Assembly: GCF_018283675.1 (NCBI RefSeq)
Contig: NZ_JAGVRK010000001.1
Coordinates: 1,860,001 to 1,924,000 of the forward strand
DNA length: 64,000 bases
Source of the DNA: Metabacillus flavus
GTDB lineage: Bacteria; Bacillota; Bacilli; Bacillales; Bacillaceae
Reading direction: 5' to 3'
Each line of letters starts with the position of its first letter. The stretch's first letter is position 1. Positions 12,301-22,131 of the stretch are shown piece after piece. A program made the translations under genes and the position numbers. The notes beneath the pieces are model-generated. The model saw only the letters and a program-made list of their open reading frames with translations, was not told the DNA's origin and searched no databases.

Positions 12301-13665
12301 AAGGTGCTATTCGGGGAAGATAACGTCTTCCGTGCTGGAACAATCGGCACGGTTGCTGAAAAAACGGCTTACGGCTATGTGAAAGGATATGCGGGTGATC
12401 ATAATCTGAACTTTAGGGGTGCAGAAATTGACCGGCTCGTTCAGGGCTGTACCGGAGTGAAACGGACCACCGGCCAGCATCCCGGGGGAATTATTGTTGT
12501 CCCGGACTACATGGACATTTATGATTTCTCGCCTATTCAATTTCCTGCGGATGCAGCGGGATCCGAATGGAAAACCACACACTTTGACTTTCACTCTATC
12601 CATGATAATCTGCTCAAGCTTGATATCCTGGGACACGATGATCCAACCGTTATTCGGATGCTGCAGGATCTAAGCGGAATTGATCCGAAGACGATTCCCA
12701 CGGATGATCCGGAAGTCATGAAAATTTTCAGCGGCACTTCATCTTTGGGCGTAACCGAGGAAGAAATTATGTGTAAGACCGGCACACTGGGTATCCCCGA
12801 GTTTGGGACGAAATTTGTGCGTCAGATGCTCGAAGACACCAAACCGACGACTTTCTCTGAGCTTGTTCAAATTTCAGGGCTTTCCCATGGTACGGATGTA
12901 TGGCTTGGAAATGCACAGGAGCTGATTCATAATAATATCTGCAACTTAAGCGAAGTAATCGGATGCCGGGATGATATTATGGTGTACTTAATTTATCAGG
13001 GACTCGAGCCTTCATTTGCCTTCAAGATTATGGAGTCCGTCCGTAAAGGAAAAGGATTGACTCCAGAAATGGTAGAAGAAATGAGAAATAACAATGTACC
13101 AAAATGGTATATTGAATCCTGTCTGAAAATTAAATACATGTTCCCGAAAGCCCATGCCGCAGCTTACGTTCTGATGGCTGTAAGAATCGCTTATTTTAAA
13201 GTCCATCACGCCCTGCTCTATTATGCTGCATACTTTACAGTAAGAGCAGATGACTTTGATGTTGATGCTATGGCCAGAGGAGCAGCTGCTATAAAAGCGA
13301 AACTTGAAGAAATCAGTGCCAAGGGGCTTGAAGCAAGTCCAAAAGAGAAAAACCTTATGACCGTTATGGAGCTGTGCCTGGAAATGTGTGCAAGAGGCTA
13401 TGCTTTCCAAAAGGTTGATTTATATAAGTCACAAGCGAGTGAATTTGTTATTGAGGGGGAAACATTGATTCCGCCATTCAATGCAATTCCGGGACTTGGA
13501 ACTAATGCTGCGCTGAATATTGTAAAAGCAAGGGAAGAGGGAGAATTCCTGTCCAAAGAAGATCTTCAGCAAAGGGGCAGGATTTCCAAAACCATTATTG
13601 AGTATTTGGATAACCATGGGTGCCTTGAAGCTCTTCCAGATCAAAATCAGCTATCCCTATTTTAA
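9349..13665 (+). CDS. polC: DNA polymerase III alpha subunit, PolC type
   Basis: PolC is the main replicative polymerase of low-GC Gram-positives, with built-in proofreading. In order, the 1438-residue protein has an N-terminal domain, an OB domain (about 235-335), a PHP domain starting at [10 protein letters not shown], a DEDDh exonuclease inserted near residue 425 (FDVETTGL), and a zinc-binding CPKCKH...[12 protein letters not shown] segment. The polymerase core follows ([28 protein letters not shown]), and the C-terminus is NQLSLF. The TTG start at 9349 follows GGGAAGGAG. Sequence and length agree with B. subtilis PolC throughout. Confidence 0.98.
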   Translation: MEEKLTEQRKRFQLLLQQLQMTDDLIVPYFEHASIGKLTVHKQQKRWHFDFELSNILPFEVYQLFHSSLAKAFSHIASVTFSIKVSNPEASEMLLQEYWMAGLREIEGISPPVLSLLSEQIPKLTGMKLIISARNDTEAATIKRKYTALIQESLQSFGFPLFQVDTEVTFSEADLQKFNEQKLLEDQERALAALTEMQKKEEEDQAGDIPSGPIVIGYQIKDDEEVVPMETIVDEERRTTIQGYVFDAETKELRSGRTLATIKITDYTSSMLVKMFARDKEDAALLNAIKKGMWIKARGSVQNDTFVRDLVMIANDINEVKPKLRMDTAPEDEKRVELHLHSPMSQMDAVTSFSRLAEQAAKWGHKAIAITDHAVAQSFPEAYSAGKKHGLKVLFGIEANLVDDGVPIAYNDDHRLLEDSVYVVFDVETTGLSAVYDTVIELAAVKIKGGEIIDRFERFANPHHPLSATTIDLTGITDDMVKNAPEVKDVMQEFKEWAGNDILVAHNASFDMGFLNVAYTRLLEEDKAANPVIDTLELGRFLYPDLKSHRLNTLCKKFDIELTQHHRAIYDAEATGYLLLKMLKDAAEKGIQYHDQLNDNMGQGNAFQRSRPFHATLMAKDEVGLKNLFKLVSLSHIQYFYRVPRIPRSVLQKHREGILVGSGCDKGEVFEGMMQKSPEEVEETAKFYDYLEIQPPEVYQHLIDLEYVRDKQALHEIITKIADLGDKLGKPVAATGNVHYMNPEDKIYRKILVSSQGGANPLNRHEHPNVHFRTTNEMLESFSFLGEERAKKIVVENSNAVADMIEDVKPIKDDLFTPKIEGADEEIRQMSYEMAESIYGTPLPEIVEARLEKELKSIIGHGFAVIYLISHKLVKKSLDDGYLVGSRGSVGSSLVATMTEITEVNPLPPHYVCPKCKHSEFFNDGSVGSGFDLPDKDCEKCGTAYRKDGHDIPFETFLGFKGDKVPDIDLNFSGEYQPRAHNYTKVLFGEDNVFRAGTIGTVAEKTAYGYVKGYAGDHNLNFRGAEIDRLVQGCTGVKRTTGQHPGGIIVVPDYMDIYDFSPIQFPADAAGSEWKTTHFDFHSIHDNLLKLDILGHDDPTVIRMLQDLSGIDPKTIPTDDPEVMKIFSGTSSLGVTEEEIMCKTGTLGIPEFGTKFVRQMLEDTKPTTFSELVQISGLSHGTDVWLGNAQELIHNNICNLSEVIGCRDDIMVYLIYQGLEPSFAFKIMESVRKGKGLTPEMVEEMRNNNVPKWYIESCLKIKYMFPKAHAAAYVLMAVRIAYFKVHHALLYYAAYFTVRADDFDVDAMARGAAAIKAKLEEISAKGLEASPKEKNLMTVMELCLEMCARGYAFQKVDLYKSQASEFVIEGETLIPPFNAIPGLGTNAALNIVKAREEGEFLSKEDLQQRGRISKTIIEYLDNHGCLEALPDQNQLSLF

Positions 13666-13689
13666 CTGGGGCTTAGATTCTTCCTTCAT

Positions 13690-13718
13690 TTGCAATAAAA
13701 TTCTGGTTATGGTATATT
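13690..13718 (+). promoter_or_regulatory. Promoter of the rimP-nusA-infB operon
   Basis: A -35 box TTGCAA (13690-13695), 17-bp spacer and -10 box TATATT (13713-13718) give a predicted start near 13725. This leaves a leader of about 400 bases ahead of rimP. Confidence 0.6.
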
Positions 13719-13747
13719 TTTATTGGAAATGCTGCAATAGCAGAGGC

Positions 13748-13779
13748 AAAGAGAGTGGGGCAACCCACTCTTTCGTTTT
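13748..13779 (+). terminator. First hairpin in the rimP leader
   Basis: The stem is GAGTGGG (13753-13759) with CCCACTC (13764-13770), loop GCAA, flanked by A/T pairs and followed by TTTCGTTTT. It may end polC read-through and, because it lies downstream of the predicted promoter, also attenuate the rimP operon. Confidence 0.75.
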
Positions 13780-13855
13780 GGGTACAGGAACATTTGTTCC
13801 ATCCCGTTCAACGCTGGTTATTTTCTCCTGCTGCAGTATGTGTGTTTACTTAATG

Positions 13856-13905
13856 GTTGAACGACTTGATTCCCTGCTGTTATGGCAGGGTTTTTCAACA
13901 GCCGC
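13856..13905 (+). terminator. Second terminator-like hairpin in the rimP leader
   Basis: CCCTGC (13872-13877) pairs with GCAGGG (13885-13890), followed directly by TTTTT. An outer TTGAA/TTCAA stem can extend it. It lies inside the leader, about 230 bases before rimP. The rest of the 13666-14127 gap holds a small GGAAC/GTTCC hairpin and no convincing gene. Confidence 0.7.
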
Positions 13906-14127
13906 GATTCTGCATTTGCTGTCCTTTCATTTGCATCATTCCGCGGAAGCTCCTATTGCAATAACGGACTCCGCTTTATTGCGTTTACTAACGTATGTAA
14001 TTGAGCATTAATTAAGTAAGGATAAAGAGTTTTGCAAGGTCCGCACCCCTATTTAAGGTACTTGAAAATGGGGGCAGCGCTTTGTTCCGTTATTGTAAAC
14101 TTTCCTGGAATTACAAGGAGGAAGAGA

Positions 14128-14604
14128 ATGAGTAAAAAAGTAACAGATACAGTCAGCGAACTAGCCGTTCCAATCCTTGAAGAACTGGATCTGGAATTAG
14201 TCGATGTCGAGTACGTAAAAGAAGGAAAAAACTGGTTCCTTCGCGTATTTATTGATTCAGACAAAGGTGTAGATATTGAAGAATGCGGAATGGTGAGCGA
14301 GCGGTTGAGCGAGAAACTGGATGCGATTGATCCAATCACTCATAATTACTTTCTCGAGGTTTCTTCTCCCGGAGCAGAACGTCCTTTGAAAAAGGATGCT
14401 GACTTCCATAAAGCCGTGGGGAAAAACGTAAATGTGAAAACGTATGAACCGATAGGCGGGGAAAAAGTTTTTGAAGGCATTCTTCAATCCTTTGACGGAG
14501 AAAATGTAACTGTATTAATTACCGTAAAAACACGAAAAAAAGAAGTGGTCATTCCATATGATAAAGTGGCCGCTGCAAGATTAGCAGTCTCCTTCAATTT
14601 TTAA
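14128..14604 (+). CDS. rimP: Ribosome maturation factor RimP
   Basis: RimP assists late assembly of the 30S subunit. The 158-residue protein has the N-terminal alpha/beta domain ([21 protein letters not shown]) and the segment [15 protein letters not shown] typical of the family, then a C-terminal Sm-like domain. An open frame extends 96 bases further upstream, but only the ATG at 14128 follows a ribosome site (AAGGAGGAAG) and gives the family length. It is the first gene of the nusA-infB operon. Confidence 0.96.
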   Translation: MSKKVTDTVSELAVPILEELDLELVDVEYVKEGKNWFLRVFIDSDKGVDIEECGMVSERLSEKLDAIDPITHNYFLEVSSPGAERPLKKDADFHKAVGKNVNVKTYEPIGGEKVFEGILQSFDGENVTVLITVKTRKKEVVIPYDKVAAARLAVSFNF

Positions 14605-14676
14605 GTCCATCATTATTTTATCAGTAACCGAACCGCTCTAAAACGGCCGGTGATGATTAAGGGGGAAATAGGAAAA

Positions 14677-15786
14677 ATGAGCAGTGAACTTTTAGATGCC
14701 CTTACCATACTTGAGAGAGAAAAAGGGATCAGCAAAGAAATTATTATTGAAGCAATTGAAGCTGCATTAATATCCGCATATAAACGGAACTTTAACCAGG
14801 CACAAAATGTGCGTGTCGATTTAAACCGCGATACAGGCACTATGAGGGTATTTGCCCGTAAAGATGTAGTAGACCAGGTATTTGATGCACGATTGGAGAT
14901 TTCTGAAGGCGAAGCGCAGGCTATTCATCCAAACTACATAGTAGGCGATATTGTTGAAATGGAAGTCACACCGAAAGATTTTGGAAGAATTGCCGCACAG
15001 ACTGCGAAACAAGTGGTGACACAGCGCGTAAGAGAAGCAGAACGCGGAGTCATTTATTCCGAGTTTATTGACAGGGAAGAAGATATCATGACAGGGATCG
15101 TACAGCGCATTGATTCTAAATTTATCTATGTGAGTCTTGGAAAAATCGAAGCTCTGCTGCCTGTTAATGAGCAGATGCCGAATGAACAGTATAAGCCGCA
15201 TGACCGGATTAAGGTTTTCATCACTAAGGTTGAGAAAACAACAAAAGGTCCTCAGATTTTTGTTTCTAGGACACACCCTGGTCTGCTAAAGCGGTTGTTT
15301 GAAATTGAAGTTCCTGAAATTTATGATGGAACGGTGGAAATTAAATCCGTGGCACGAGAAGCGGGAGACCGCTCCAAAATTTCCGTTCACTCAGAAAATC
15401 CGGAAGTAGACCCGGTCGGCTCTTGTGTCGGACCAAAAGGGCAGCGTGTTCAGGCGATTGTGAATGAACTTAAAGGCGAGAAAATTGATATTGTACGCTG
15501 GTCTAATGATCCCGTTGAATTTGTTGCCAATGCACTTAGTCCTTCCAAAGTGGTTGAAGTAAAGGTAAACGAGGACGATAAAGCAACGACGGTTATCGTA
15601 CCTGACTACCAGCTTTCCCTGGCAATCGGAAAGCGCGGTCAAAACGCTAGGCTTGCTGCAAAGCTGACTAACTGGAAAATAGACATCAAGAGCGAAACCG
15701 ACGCAGAAAAGCTTGGTTTACTTAGTGAAACAAAGAATGCGGAAGAGGCTGAGTACGAGTCTGCTGACGATTTTCAAGACGAGTAA
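14677..15786 (+). CDS. nusA: Transcription termination/antitermination factor NusA
   Basis: NusA binds RNA polymerase, lengthens pauses and aids intrinsic termination. The 369-residue protein has the N-terminal polymerase-binding domain (1-125), an S1 domain (about 130-200, DREEDIMTGIVQRI) and two KH domains (the first with DPVGSCVGPKGQRVQAI). It lacks the acidic C-terminal repeats of proteobacterial NusA, as usual in Bacillus. An in-frame GTG at 14650 is less likely than the ATG at 14677. The long leader of its operon carries two terminator-like hairpins, which suggests feedback on NusA activity (inference). Confidence 0.97.
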   Translation: MSSELLDALTILEREKGISKEIIIEAIEAALISAYKRNFNQAQNVRVDLNRDTGTMRVFARKDVVDQVFDARLEISEGEAQAIHPNYIVGDIVEMEVTPKDFGRIAAQTAKQVVTQRVREAERGVIYSEFIDREEDIMTGIVQRIDSKFIYVSLGKIEALLPVNEQMPNEQYKPHDRIKVFITKVEKTTKGPQIFVSRTHPGLLKRLFEIEVPEIYDGTVEIKSVAREAGDRSKISVHSENPEVDPVGSCVGPKGQRVQAIVNELKGEKIDIVRWSNDPVEFVANALSPSKVVEVKVNEDDKATTVIVPDYQLSLAIGKRGQNARLAAKLTNWKIDIKSETDAEKLGLLSETKNAEEAEYESADDFQDE

Positions 15787-15798
15787 GAGGTGAACCGG

Positions 15799-16074
15799 AT
15801 GAACCCAGGAAGAAAAATTCCTTTACGCAAATGTGTAGCTACCGGTGAAATGAAACCGAAAAAGGATATGGTCCGTGTGGTCCGTTCTTCTGAAGGTGAT
15901 GTTTCTGTAGATGCATCCGGCAGAAAAAATGGACGCGGCGCTTATATTACATTGGATAAGGAATCTATTTTACTGGCCAAAAAAAAGAACATTCTATCCA
16001 ATCAGCTTAAAACAAAAGTAGAAGATGCCATCTATGATGAGCTGATTCAGCTTGCTGAAAGCAAGAATTCATGA
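15799..16074 (+). CDS. rnpM: YlxR / RNase P modulator RnpM
   Basis: This is a small RNA-binding protein of the YlxR family. The B. subtilis member has been reported to bind RNase P RNA and modulate its activity. The 91-residue product shows the family core [18 protein letters not shown] and [10 protein letters not shown]. The ATG at 15799 follows AGAGGTG with good spacing; an upstream in-frame GTG is part of that ribosome site. Its stop overlaps the next start by 4 bp, indicating coupled translation. Confidence 0.93.
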   Translation: MNPGRKIPLRKCVATGEMKPKKDMVRVVRSSEGDVSVDASGRKNGRGAYITLDKESILLAKKKNILSNQLKTKVEDAIYDELIQLAESKNS

Positions 16075-16373
16075 ATCAGCAACAATGGAAATCTCTGCTT
16101 GGATTGGCCTATCGGGCAAGAAAAGTCATTTCCGGTGAAGAACTCGTTATTAAAGAAGTTCGTCAAAGCCGGGCAAAACTGGTTCTGCTCTCAAAAGATG
16201 CATCCGACAATACAAGAAAAAAAGTGACGGATAAATGCCGCTCCTATAACACTCCAGTCGTACATGTAGAAAGCCGCTATGAGCTTGGACATGCAATCGG
16301 CAAGGATGCAAGAGTAGTAGTAGCAGTGACCGAAAAGGGTTTTGCTGCGAAACTGAAGGACTTGCTCGATTAA
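16071..16373 (+). CDS. ylxQ: YlxQ, L7Ae-family RNA-binding protein
   Basis: This is a 100-residue member of the L7Ae/L30e/S12e/Gadd45 family, whose members bind kink-turn RNA. In this operon it is often annotated as a ribosomal protein L7Ae-like (RplGA). The fold is suggested by [22 protein letters not shown] and the [16 protein letters not shown] strand-helix. ATG overlaps the rnpM stop (ATGA). The cellular RNA target is not apparent from the sequence. Confidence 0.92.
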   Translation: MNQQQWKSLLGLAYRARKVISGEELVIKEVRQSRAKLVLLSKDASDNTRKKVTDKCRSYNTPVVHVESRYELGHAIGKDARVVVAVTEKGFAAKLKDLLD

Positions 16374-16392
16374 ATATCTTGGGGGTGAACAC

Positions 16393-18624
16393 ATGACAAA
16401 AGTGAGAGTATATGAATACGCAAAACAGCACAATGTGTCAAGCAAAGATGTCATTTCCGCATTGAAGGATATCAATGTAGAGGTTTCCAATCACATGGCA
16501 ATGATCGAGGATGCACATGTAGGGAAACTGAATCAGAAATTCGCTTCAAACAGCAAGCCAAAAAGTCAGGGTACGGCTCCTAAATCAGCCGGGAAGGGGA
16601 ATGCAGCCATTAATTCTCAATCAAGCGGCGATCAGTCTGCGTCAATGAAAAAAACATCAACCACATCAAATAATCAAAGCCGTCCTTCTTCCGACCAGAG
16701 GAAAAACTCCCAGCAGCGCCCAGGGGATAAAAAGGGACCGCAGAGCGGAAGGAATAACAGCATGAACCAAAACAGAAGAAACAATAACAACAGCAGCCAG
16801 AAAAAAGGCGGAAACAGAAACAATAATCAGCGCACATTTACACCTCAAGCAGAAAAACCTAAAAAAGAGCTGCCAAGCAAAATTACATTCACAGGTTCAT
16901 TAACAGTTGGCGAGCTTGCTCAAAAACTTTACAAAGAGCCTTCAGAAATCATCAAAAAACTGTTGACGCTTGGAGTTATGGCTACAATTAATCAGGATCT
17001 CGATAAAGATACGATTGAACTGATTGCAGGTGAGTACGGAGTTGAAGTGGAAGAGGAAATCCACTTCGATGTAACTGAATTTGAAGGCTACGATCAAGTA
17101 GACAAAGAAGAGGATCATCAAATTCGTCCTCCGGTTGTTACAATTATGGGACACGTTGACCATGGTAAAACAACCCTTCTTGATTCCATCCGCAATACAA
17201 AAGTAACAGCAGGCGAAGCCGGAGGAATTACGCAGCACATCGGGGCTTATCAAATTGAAACAAATGGCAAGAAAATCACCTTCCTTGATACTCCGGGACA
17301 TGCCGCGTTCACAACTATGCGTGCGCGGGGAGCTCAGGTAACGGATATTACCATTCTTGTTGTTGCAGCAGATGACGGTGTCATGCCTCAAACGGTTGAA
17401 GCCATCAATCATGCTAAAGCAGCAGAGGTTCCGATTATCGTTGCCGTTAATAAAATGGATAAACCTAGTGCCAATCCTGACCGCGTGATGCAGGAATTAA
17501 CGGAGCACGGTCTCGTTCCTGAAAGCTGGGGTGGAGAAACAATCTTCGTTCCTGTTTCCGCTCTTAAGGGAGATGGAATTGATGATCTCCTTGAAATGAT
17601 CCTCCTTGTCAGTGAGGTAGAGGAATTAAAAGCGAACCCTAAGCTTCGTGCGACTGGTACCGTTATTGAAGCACAGCTGGATAAAGGACGCGGATCGGTT
17701 GCAACCCTCCTAGTTCAAAATGGTTCATTAAAAGTTGGGGACCCTATAGTTGTCGGTAATACATTCGGGCGTGTACGTGCAATGGTCAATGACCTTGGCC
17801 GCCGTGTGAAAGAAGTAGGTCCGTCAGCACCGGTTGAAATCACCGGACTGAATGAAGTGCCGCAAGCAGGCGATCAGTTTATGGTATTTGCTGACGAGAA
17901 AAAGGCACGCCAGGTTGGTGAAGCCCGCTCGCAAAAACAGCAGGTTGAACAGCGCAGTGAAAAATCCAAGCTTAGCCTCGATGATCTGTTTGAACAAATT
18001 AAACAAGGCGATGTAAAAGATATCAATCTGATTGTTAAGGCCGATGTTCAAGGATCTGTCGAAGCACTTGCTTCTGCTTTACAGAAAATTGAAGTAGAAG
18101 GTGTGAAAGTTAAAATTATTCACACCGGAGTTGGAGCGATTACAGAATACGACATCATGCTAGCATCCGCTTCAAATGGTATTGTAATCGGGTTTAACGT
18201 GCGTCCGGATGCAAATGCTAAGAGAGCGGCAGATGCTGAAAAAGTCGATATCCGCCTGCACCGCATCATCTATAAAGTAATTGAGGAAATTGAATCCGCA
18301 ATGAAAGGGATGCTTGATCCTGAATTTGAAGAAAAAATTATCGGTCAGGTTGAAGTGCGCCAAACATTCAAAGTTTCCAAAATTGGTACGATTGCCGGCG
18401 GTTATGTAACCGACGGAAAAATCACCCGTGACAGCGGAATGCGCCTAATCCGCGAAGGCATTGTCATTTTTGAAGGTACAGTAGATGTACTGAAACGCTT
18501 TAAAGATGATGTGAAGGAAGTTGCTCAAGGCTATGAGTGCGGAATCACCATTAAAGGCTATAATGACATTAAAGAAGGCGACGTTATTGAAGCTTACGTA
18601 ATGCAGGAAATCGAGCGCAAGTGA
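16393..18624 (+). CDS. infB: Translation initiation factor IF-2
   Basis: IF-2 is the GTPase that places fMet-tRNA on the 30S subunit and promotes subunit joining. The 743-residue protein has a low-complexity, Asn/Gln/Ser/Lys-rich N-terminal linker (about 50-155), then an IF2-N domain. The GTPase domain has GHVDHGKTT near residue 253, DTPGH and NKMD, and beta-barrel and C-terminal tRNA-binding domains follow. GGGGGTG precedes the ATG. Length is close to the B. subtilis long form; an internal start for a short form was not resolved. Confidence 0.98.
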   Translation: MTKVRVYEYAKQHNVSSKDVISALKDINVEVSNHMAMIEDAHVGKLNQKFASNSKPKSQGTAPKSAGKGNAAINSQSSGDQSASMKKTSTTSNNQSRPSSDQRKNSQQRPGDKKGPQSGRNNSMNQNRRNNNNSSQKKGGNRNNNQRTFTPQAEKPKKELPSKITFTGSLTVGELAQKLYKEPSEIIKKLLTLGVMATINQDLDKDTIELIAGEYGVEVEEEIHFDVTEFEGYDQVDKEEDHQIRPPVVTIMGHVDHGKTTLLDSIRNTKVTAGEAGGITQHIGAYQIETNGKKITFLDTPGHAAFTTMRARGAQVTDITILVVAADDGVMPQTVEAINHAKAAEVPIIVAVNKMDKPSANPDRVMQELTEHGLVPESWGGETIFVPVSALKGDGIDDLLEMILLVSEVEELKANPKLRATGTVIEAQLDKGRGSVATLLVQNGSLKVGDPIVVGNTFGRVRAMVNDLGRRVKEVGPSAPVEITGLNEVPQAGDQFMVFADEKKARQVGEARSQKQQVEQRSEKSKLSLDDLFEQIKQGDVKDINLIVKADVQGSVEALASALQKIEVEGVKVKIIHTGVGAITEYDIMLASASNGIVIGFNVRPDANAKRAADAEKVDIRLHRIIYKVIEEIESAMKGMLDPEFEEKIIGQVEVRQTFKVSKIGTIAGGYVTDGKITRDSGMRLIREGIVIFEGTVDVLKRFKDDVKEVAQGYECGITIKGYNDIKEGDVIEAYVMQEIERK

Positions 18625-18899
18625 TTGGATTTGTCCACTGTGAATGGATGATTCATGATTCCTTCTCCCTAAAGGACAAACGGTCTGTCATGAAACGGAT
18701 TTTAACCCGGGTGAAGCAGCAATATAATGTTGCCGTTTCCGAGTTGGATTATCAGGATTCCTGGCAAAGAGCCAAAATAGGCATTGTAGCCATTTCTACT
18801 GATAAAGCCCATACGGAAAAGGAGCTGAACAGGGTTCTTGCCTTTATCGACTCCTTTCCGGAAATAGAAAGAACCTTAACCGTGTATGAATGGTTATAA
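18621..18899 (+). CDS. ylxP: DUF503 family protein YlxP
   Basis: This 92-residue protein of the DUF503/YlxP family has the conserved [16 protein letters not shown] segment and the ending [17 protein letters not shown]. The fold is ferredoxin-like. The family is nearly always found between infB and rbfA, which points to a role near ribosome assembly, but no activity is established. The GTG start overlaps the infB stop by 4 bp (GTGA), so translation is coupled. Confidence 0.9.
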   Translation: MIGFVHCEWMIHDSFSLKDKRSVMKRILTRVKQQYNVAVSELDYQDSWQRAKIGIVAISTDKAHTEKELNRVLAFIDSFPEIERTLTVYEWL

Positions 18900-18914
18900 G
18901 GATGGAGTGATTAT

Positions 18915-19268
18915 ATGAGTATCAGATCAACACGTGTCGGTGAGCAAATGAAAAAAGAATTGAGCGATATCATCGGACGTAAAATAAAAGATCCAAGAAT
19001 CGGATTTGTCACCGTAACAGACGTCCGCGTAACAGGGGATTTGCAAATAGCAAAAGTTTATATCTCCGTTCTGGGCGATGAAGAACAGCGCGAAAATACG
19101 CTTAAAGGCCTTGCAACAGCTAAAGGCTTTATCCGGTCTGAAATCGGACAGCGGATCCGCCTTAGAAAAACACCAGAAATACAGTTTGAATTCGATGAAT
19201 CCATTGATTATGGAAATCGTATCGAGACGTTGATCCACGAAATCAATCATTCTGATAAGGAAGATTGA
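18915..19268 (+). CDS. rbfA: Ribosome-binding factor A
   Basis: RbfA is a KH-fold protein that binds the 30S subunit near 16S helix 1 during maturation and cold shock. The 117-residue product shows [27 protein letters not shown] and the [10 protein letters not shown] segment typical of the family. GGATGGAGTG precedes the ATG. It completes the contiguous part of the nusA operon; a large structured terminator follows at once. Confidence 0.96.
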   Translation: MSIRSTRVGEQMKKELSDIIGRKIKDPRIGFVTVTDVRVTGDLQIAKVYISVLGDEEQRENTLKGLATAKGFIRSEIGQRIRLRKTPEIQFEFDESIDYGNRIETLIHEINHSDKED

Positions 19269-19273
19269 CCGGA

Positions 19274-19376
19274 AAAGGATGGCCTGCACGGAATTCTTTC
19301 TCTCTGCAACGATGGAGGCACAGTGCTGTGCCCCTGCAGAGCGGGAATGCCCGTGCAAAGGGCCATCCTTTTTTAA
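19274..19376 (+). terminator. Large nested-stem element after rbfA
   Basis: Four nested stems close on one another: a 12-bp stem (19274-19285 with 19362-19373), a 7-bp stem (19286-19292 with 19352-19358), a 7-bp stem CTCTGCA/TGCAGAG (19303-19309 with 19336-19342) and GGCACA/TGTGCC (19318-19323 with 19328-19333) around a GTGC loop. A T run follows the outer stem. It can act as an intrinsic terminator but is far larger than needed. Confidence 0.75.
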
Positions 19377-19404
19377 TAACTCTCTTTTGAACAACATCTC
19401 TTTT

Positions 19405-19530
19405 GGGTTGTGGGAGCGTAAGGTTTGAAACTCCTGTGTGAGCAGCGGGAAAGGTATGAGCATAGAGACGCATTGCAAGCGTCCAGCAAGGAATGCCGAG
19501 CATCCTGGAGCACAAATGAGCCATTCCCAA
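19405..19530 (+). repeat. Decayed dispersed Bacillus intergenic repeat, copy A
   Basis: The segment contains GAGCAGCGGGAAAGGT preceded by ACTCCTG and ends with CGAGCATCCTGGAGC. These are hallmarks of a GC-rich repeat I recognise from Bacillus intergenic regions and see at three other places in this window. It is diverged but keeps both ends. With the structured terminator it fills the 315-bp rbfA-truB gap. Confidence 0.55.
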
Positions 19531-19582
19531 TCCAGAAAAGTATCCGAAAACAGCCTTCAATAATCAAGAAAGCAGGTGCAAA

Positions 19583-20491
19583 ATGGATGGCGTATTACTA
19601 GTCCGCAAACCGGCGGGACTCACATCCCATGATTGCGTTTATAAAGCCAGAAAACTGTTCAAGACAAAAAAAGCAGGCCATACAGGAACGCTTGATCCGG
19701 ATGTTACCGGAGTCCTGCCGATTTGCATGGGCAGAGCGACTAAAATCGTTGAATATTTAACCGCTTCAAGCAAAACGTACGAAGCAGAGGTAACACTCGG
19801 TTTTTCAACAACTACTGAAGATGCTTCAGGAGAAGTCGTGCAGAAGGCTGCAGTAGATGAGAAGCCGGAGGATAAATTGATCGATGATCTTCTGAAAGAA
19901 TTTATTGGAGAAATTGAACAAATACCCCCTATGTATTCTGCAGTTAAAATAAACGGGAAGAAATTATACGAGTATGCAAGGAAGGGAATTGAGGTGGAGC
20001 GTCCATCCCGATTGATCACCATCCACTCTATTGAAAGAATATCTCCAATCAGTCAGCAAAATTCAACTGTATCCTTCCGTTTCAGGGTGCACTGCTCCAA
20101 AGGCACGTATGTCCGGACTCTTGCTGTGATGATAGGGGAAAAGCTCGGATTGCCCGCCCACATGTCCCATCTGATTCGCACGGCTTCAGGCAAATTTACG
20201 CTGGATCAGTGCTTAACCTTTGAAGAGATCGAACAAAAACTTGCTGATGAAACTCTACATTTAATCCCGATTTCCGAGGCGCTCAATCATTTGCCGAAAT
20301 GGGTGATAAATGATACATTAGCAGAGAAAGTGAAAAATGGCGCGGTGCTGCCGGTCCCTGAAGACCATAAAGATATTGATCCTGAAACGCGTGTTGCCGT
20401 TTATGATGAACAGGGTGTATGTCTGGCAATTTATCAGAAGCACCCGGAAAAACCGTCGTTTAAACCGGCAAAAGTACTTTTTATTGACTAA
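19583..20491 (+). CDS. truB: tRNA pseudouridine(55) synthase
   Basis: TruB converts uridine 55 of the tRNA T-loop to pseudouridine. The 302-residue protein has the N-terminal DGVLLVRKPAGLTSHDCV, the catalytic GHTGTLDPDVTGVLPI (Asp38), and VRTLAVMIGEKLG further on. A C-terminal PUA-like region is present. AAGCAGGTG precedes the ATG. It lies 315 bp after rbfA, longer than in B. subtilis, because a structured terminator and a repeat are inserted there. Confidence 0.96.
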   Translation: MDGVLLVRKPAGLTSHDCVYKARKLFKTKKAGHTGTLDPDVTGVLPICMGRATKIVEYLTASSKTYEAEVTLGFSTTTEDASGEVVQKAAVDEKPEDKLIDDLLKEFIGEIEQIPPMYSAVKINGKKLYEYARKGIEVERPSRLITIHSIERISPISQQNSTVSFRFRVHCSKGTYVRTLAVMIGEKLGLPAHMSHLIRTASGKFTLDQCLTFEEIEQKLADETLHLIPISEALNHLPKWVINDTLAEKVKNGAVLPVPEDHKDIDPETRVAVYDEQGVCLAIYQKHPEKPSFKPAKVLFID

Positions 20492-20500
20492 TTCATATGA

Positions 20501-20523
20501 TAGCCGGAGCTTCCGGCTTATAA
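20501..20523 (+). terminator. Short hairpin between truB and ribF
   Basis: ATAGCCGG and CCGGCTTAT form a stem around AGCTT. No T run follows, so it is at best a weak attenuator within the truB-ribF unit. Confidence 0.4.
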
Positions 20524-20541
20524 GAAAAGGTGAAGGATTTC

Positions 20542-21486
20542 GTGCAAACGTTCAAGATCTCGCATCCGCATCAAATAAAGAAATCAGAAATAAGTGAAAC
20601 GGTCCTGGCGCTGGGCTACTTTGATGGAGTACATAAAGGTCATCAGGCGGTCATTCAGACAGCCCGTGATAAAGCGAATGAAAACGGCTTTAAATGGGGC
20701 GTCATGACCTTTCATCCTCATCCTTCCGTTGTCCTGAGAAAACAGCAGATTCCGGAAGCAATTACACCATTAGAAGATAAAATTGAAATGATTGATAAAC
20801 TTGGCGCAGATTATTTGTTTATAGTGGAGTTCTCAGAAGCTTTTTCAGCGCTTGAGCCTCAGGAATTTATTGATCAGTATATAATCGGACTCAATGTCAA
20901 GCATGTTGTTGCAGGTTTTGATTTCAGTTATGGCAAGCTCGGAAAGGGCACAATGGAGTCAATGCCTTTTCACTCCCGGGGGCAATTTGAGCAGACGACG
21001 GTTCCAAAGCTTAAGGATTTTGACAGGAAAATCAGTTCAACCTTGATCCGTGAAGTCATAAGGAATGGAAATGTTGAATATGCTTCAAAATTGCTTGGCA
21101 GAGCCTATTCGGGTAAAGGTACGGTCATCGATGGAGAGAAACGGGGCAGGACGATTGGGTTCCCGACAGCCAATATAAGCCTGCAGGAAGGGTATATCAC
21201 TCCTCCGACCGGTGTTTATGCGGTAGCTGTGAGAGTGGACGGCCAGCTTTTAAATGGTGTCTGCAACATTGGATACAAACCGACCTTTCATGAAGAACGA
21301 TTTCCTAAGCCCAGTGTAGAGGTTCATATCTTTGATTTCAGCAAGGAAATTTATGGGGAGCATGCAGAGATTTACTGGTACAAACGGATAAGGAGCGAGC
21401 AAAAATTCAGCTCAGTTCAGGAATTAATCGAACAGATTGCTAAAGACAAGCAGGCTGCTGAAGAATATTTTCTCATGCAATCATAA
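20542..21486 (+). CDS. ribF: Bifunctional riboflavin kinase / FAD synthetase
   Basis: This enzyme phosphorylates riboflavin to FMN and adenylates FMN to FAD; it is called RibC in B. subtilis. The 314-residue product has the N-terminal nucleotidyltransferase domain (LGYFDGVHKGHQ, VMTFHPHPS, and ISSTLIREVI) and the C-terminal flavokinase domain (RGRTIGFPTANI, PPTGVYAV, GVCNIGYKPTF). The GTG at 20542 is preferred to the in-frame GTG at 20530, which belongs to the AAAAGGTGA ribosome site. Confidence 0.95.
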   Translation: MQTFKISHPHQIKKSEISETVLALGYFDGVHKGHQAVIQTARDKANENGFKWGVMTFHPHPSVVLRKQQIPEAITPLEDKIEMIDKLGADYLFIVEFSEAFSALEPQEFIDQYIIGLNVKHVVAGFDFSYGKLGKGTMESMPFHSRGQFEQTTVPKLKDFDRKISSTLIREVIRNGNVEYASKLLGRAYSGKGTVIDGEKRGRTIGFPTANISLQEGYITPPTGVYAVAVRVDGQLLNGVCNIGYKPTFHEERFPKPSVEVHIFDFSKEIYGEHAEIYWYKRIRSEQKFSSVQELIEQIAKDKQAAEEYFLMQS

Positions 21487-21491
21487 TCCGC

Positions 21492-21520
21492 TTGCTTTTT
21501 ATCCTAAATAGTAGTATTCT
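21492..21520 (+). promoter_or_regulatory. Promoter of rpsO
   Basis: A -35 box TTGCTT (21492-21497), 17-bp spacer and -10 box TATTCT (21515-21520) give a leader of about 85 bases. Confidence 0.5.
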
Positions 21521-21537
21521 TATGCTTGTAACTTTTA

Positions 21538-21606
21538 AACCATTGCTTGGCAAGTCGAGTCACCGACGCTTGCTCGGTAATTGGGGATTATAGAAATTAG
21601 GAGGTG
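21538..21606 (+). promoter_or_regulatory. rpsO (S15) leader RNA, likely autoregulatory
   Basis: The leader has competing pairings: ACCGA with TCGGT around 21561-21583, and CAAGTCG with CGA-CTTG. The Shine-Dalgarno sequence TAGGAGGTG sits at its 3' end. S15 of Geobacillus binds its own mRNA leader through an rRNA-like fold. The resemblance here is by pattern and position only. Confidence 0.5.
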
Positions 21607-21612
21607 AACAGG

Positions 21613-21882
21613 ATGGCTATCACACAAGAACGCAAAAATGATCTGATCAATGAGTACAGAACTCATGATACGGATACTGGATCTCCAGAGGTCCAAATTG
21701 CTATCCTTACTGAACAGATTAACACTTTGAACGATCACTTGCGCACACACAAAAAGGACCACCACTCACGTCGCGGTCTATTGAAAATGGTAGGGAAACG
21801 CCGTAACTTGCTAACTTACCTGCGTAATAAAGATGTAACTCGTTACCGCGAGTTAATCACAAAGCTGGGATTACGTCGTTAA
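21613..21882 (+). CDS. rpsO: 30S ribosomal protein S15
   Basis: S15 is a primary 16S rRNA-binding protein that organises the 30S platform. The 89-residue product begins [16 protein letters not shown] and has the conserved [16 protein letters not shown] and [14 protein letters not shown] segments. The ATG at 21613 follows TAGGAGGTG; an in-frame GTG at 21604 is part of that site. It is placed before pnp, as in most bacteria. Confidence 0.98.
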   Translation: MAITQERKNDLINEYRTHDTDTGSPEVQIAILTEQINTLNDHLRTHKKDHHSRRGLLKMVGKRRNLLTYLRNKDVTRYRELITKLGLRR

Positions 21883-21887
21883 TCTCG

Positions 21888-21916
21888 AAAAAGCGGGAGC
21901 ATTCCCGCTTTTTTAA
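21888..21916 (+). terminator. Intrinsic terminator after rpsO
   Basis: AAAAAGCGGG and CCCGCTTTTTT form a 10-bp stem with the loop AGCATT. Confidence 0.9.
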
Positions 21917-21942
21917 TGCAAATGAAAGAAAAGGGAACGCAG

Positions 21943-22016
21943 AGGAAGTTTTGATGCATGAGCGGCTTCTGCCGCAGCGCAGAACTGTCCATGCTGCGTC
22001 TTCCTGATTCTTTTTG
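21943..22016 (+). other. Nested hairpin between rpsO and pnp
   Basis: AGGAAG (21943-21948) pairs with CTTCCT (22000-22005). Inside, GCATG (21956-21960) pairs with CATGC (21990-21994), and GCGGC (21962-21966) pairs with GCCGC (21971-21975) around TTCT. It ends in GATTCTTTTTG. An alternative pairing ACGCAG/CTGCGT competes with the outer stem. It may be a second terminator or a processing site. Confidence 0.45.
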
Positions 22017-22026
22017 TATACAGCTA

Positions 22027-22055
22027 TTTACATATAGACGTATCATTGATATGTT
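22027..22055 (+). promoter_or_regulatory. Possible promoter of pnp
   Basis: A -35 box TTTACA (22027-22032), 17-bp spacer and -10 box TATGTT (22050-22055) lie about 75 bases before the pnp start, in an AT-rich stretch. Confidence 0.45.
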
Positions 22056-22131
22056 CATATTAATTAGTCCATACTAATAAATAATGTATTTTTCATACAT
22101 ATGAAGAGTTTAGAGAGGAGCACACGCATTT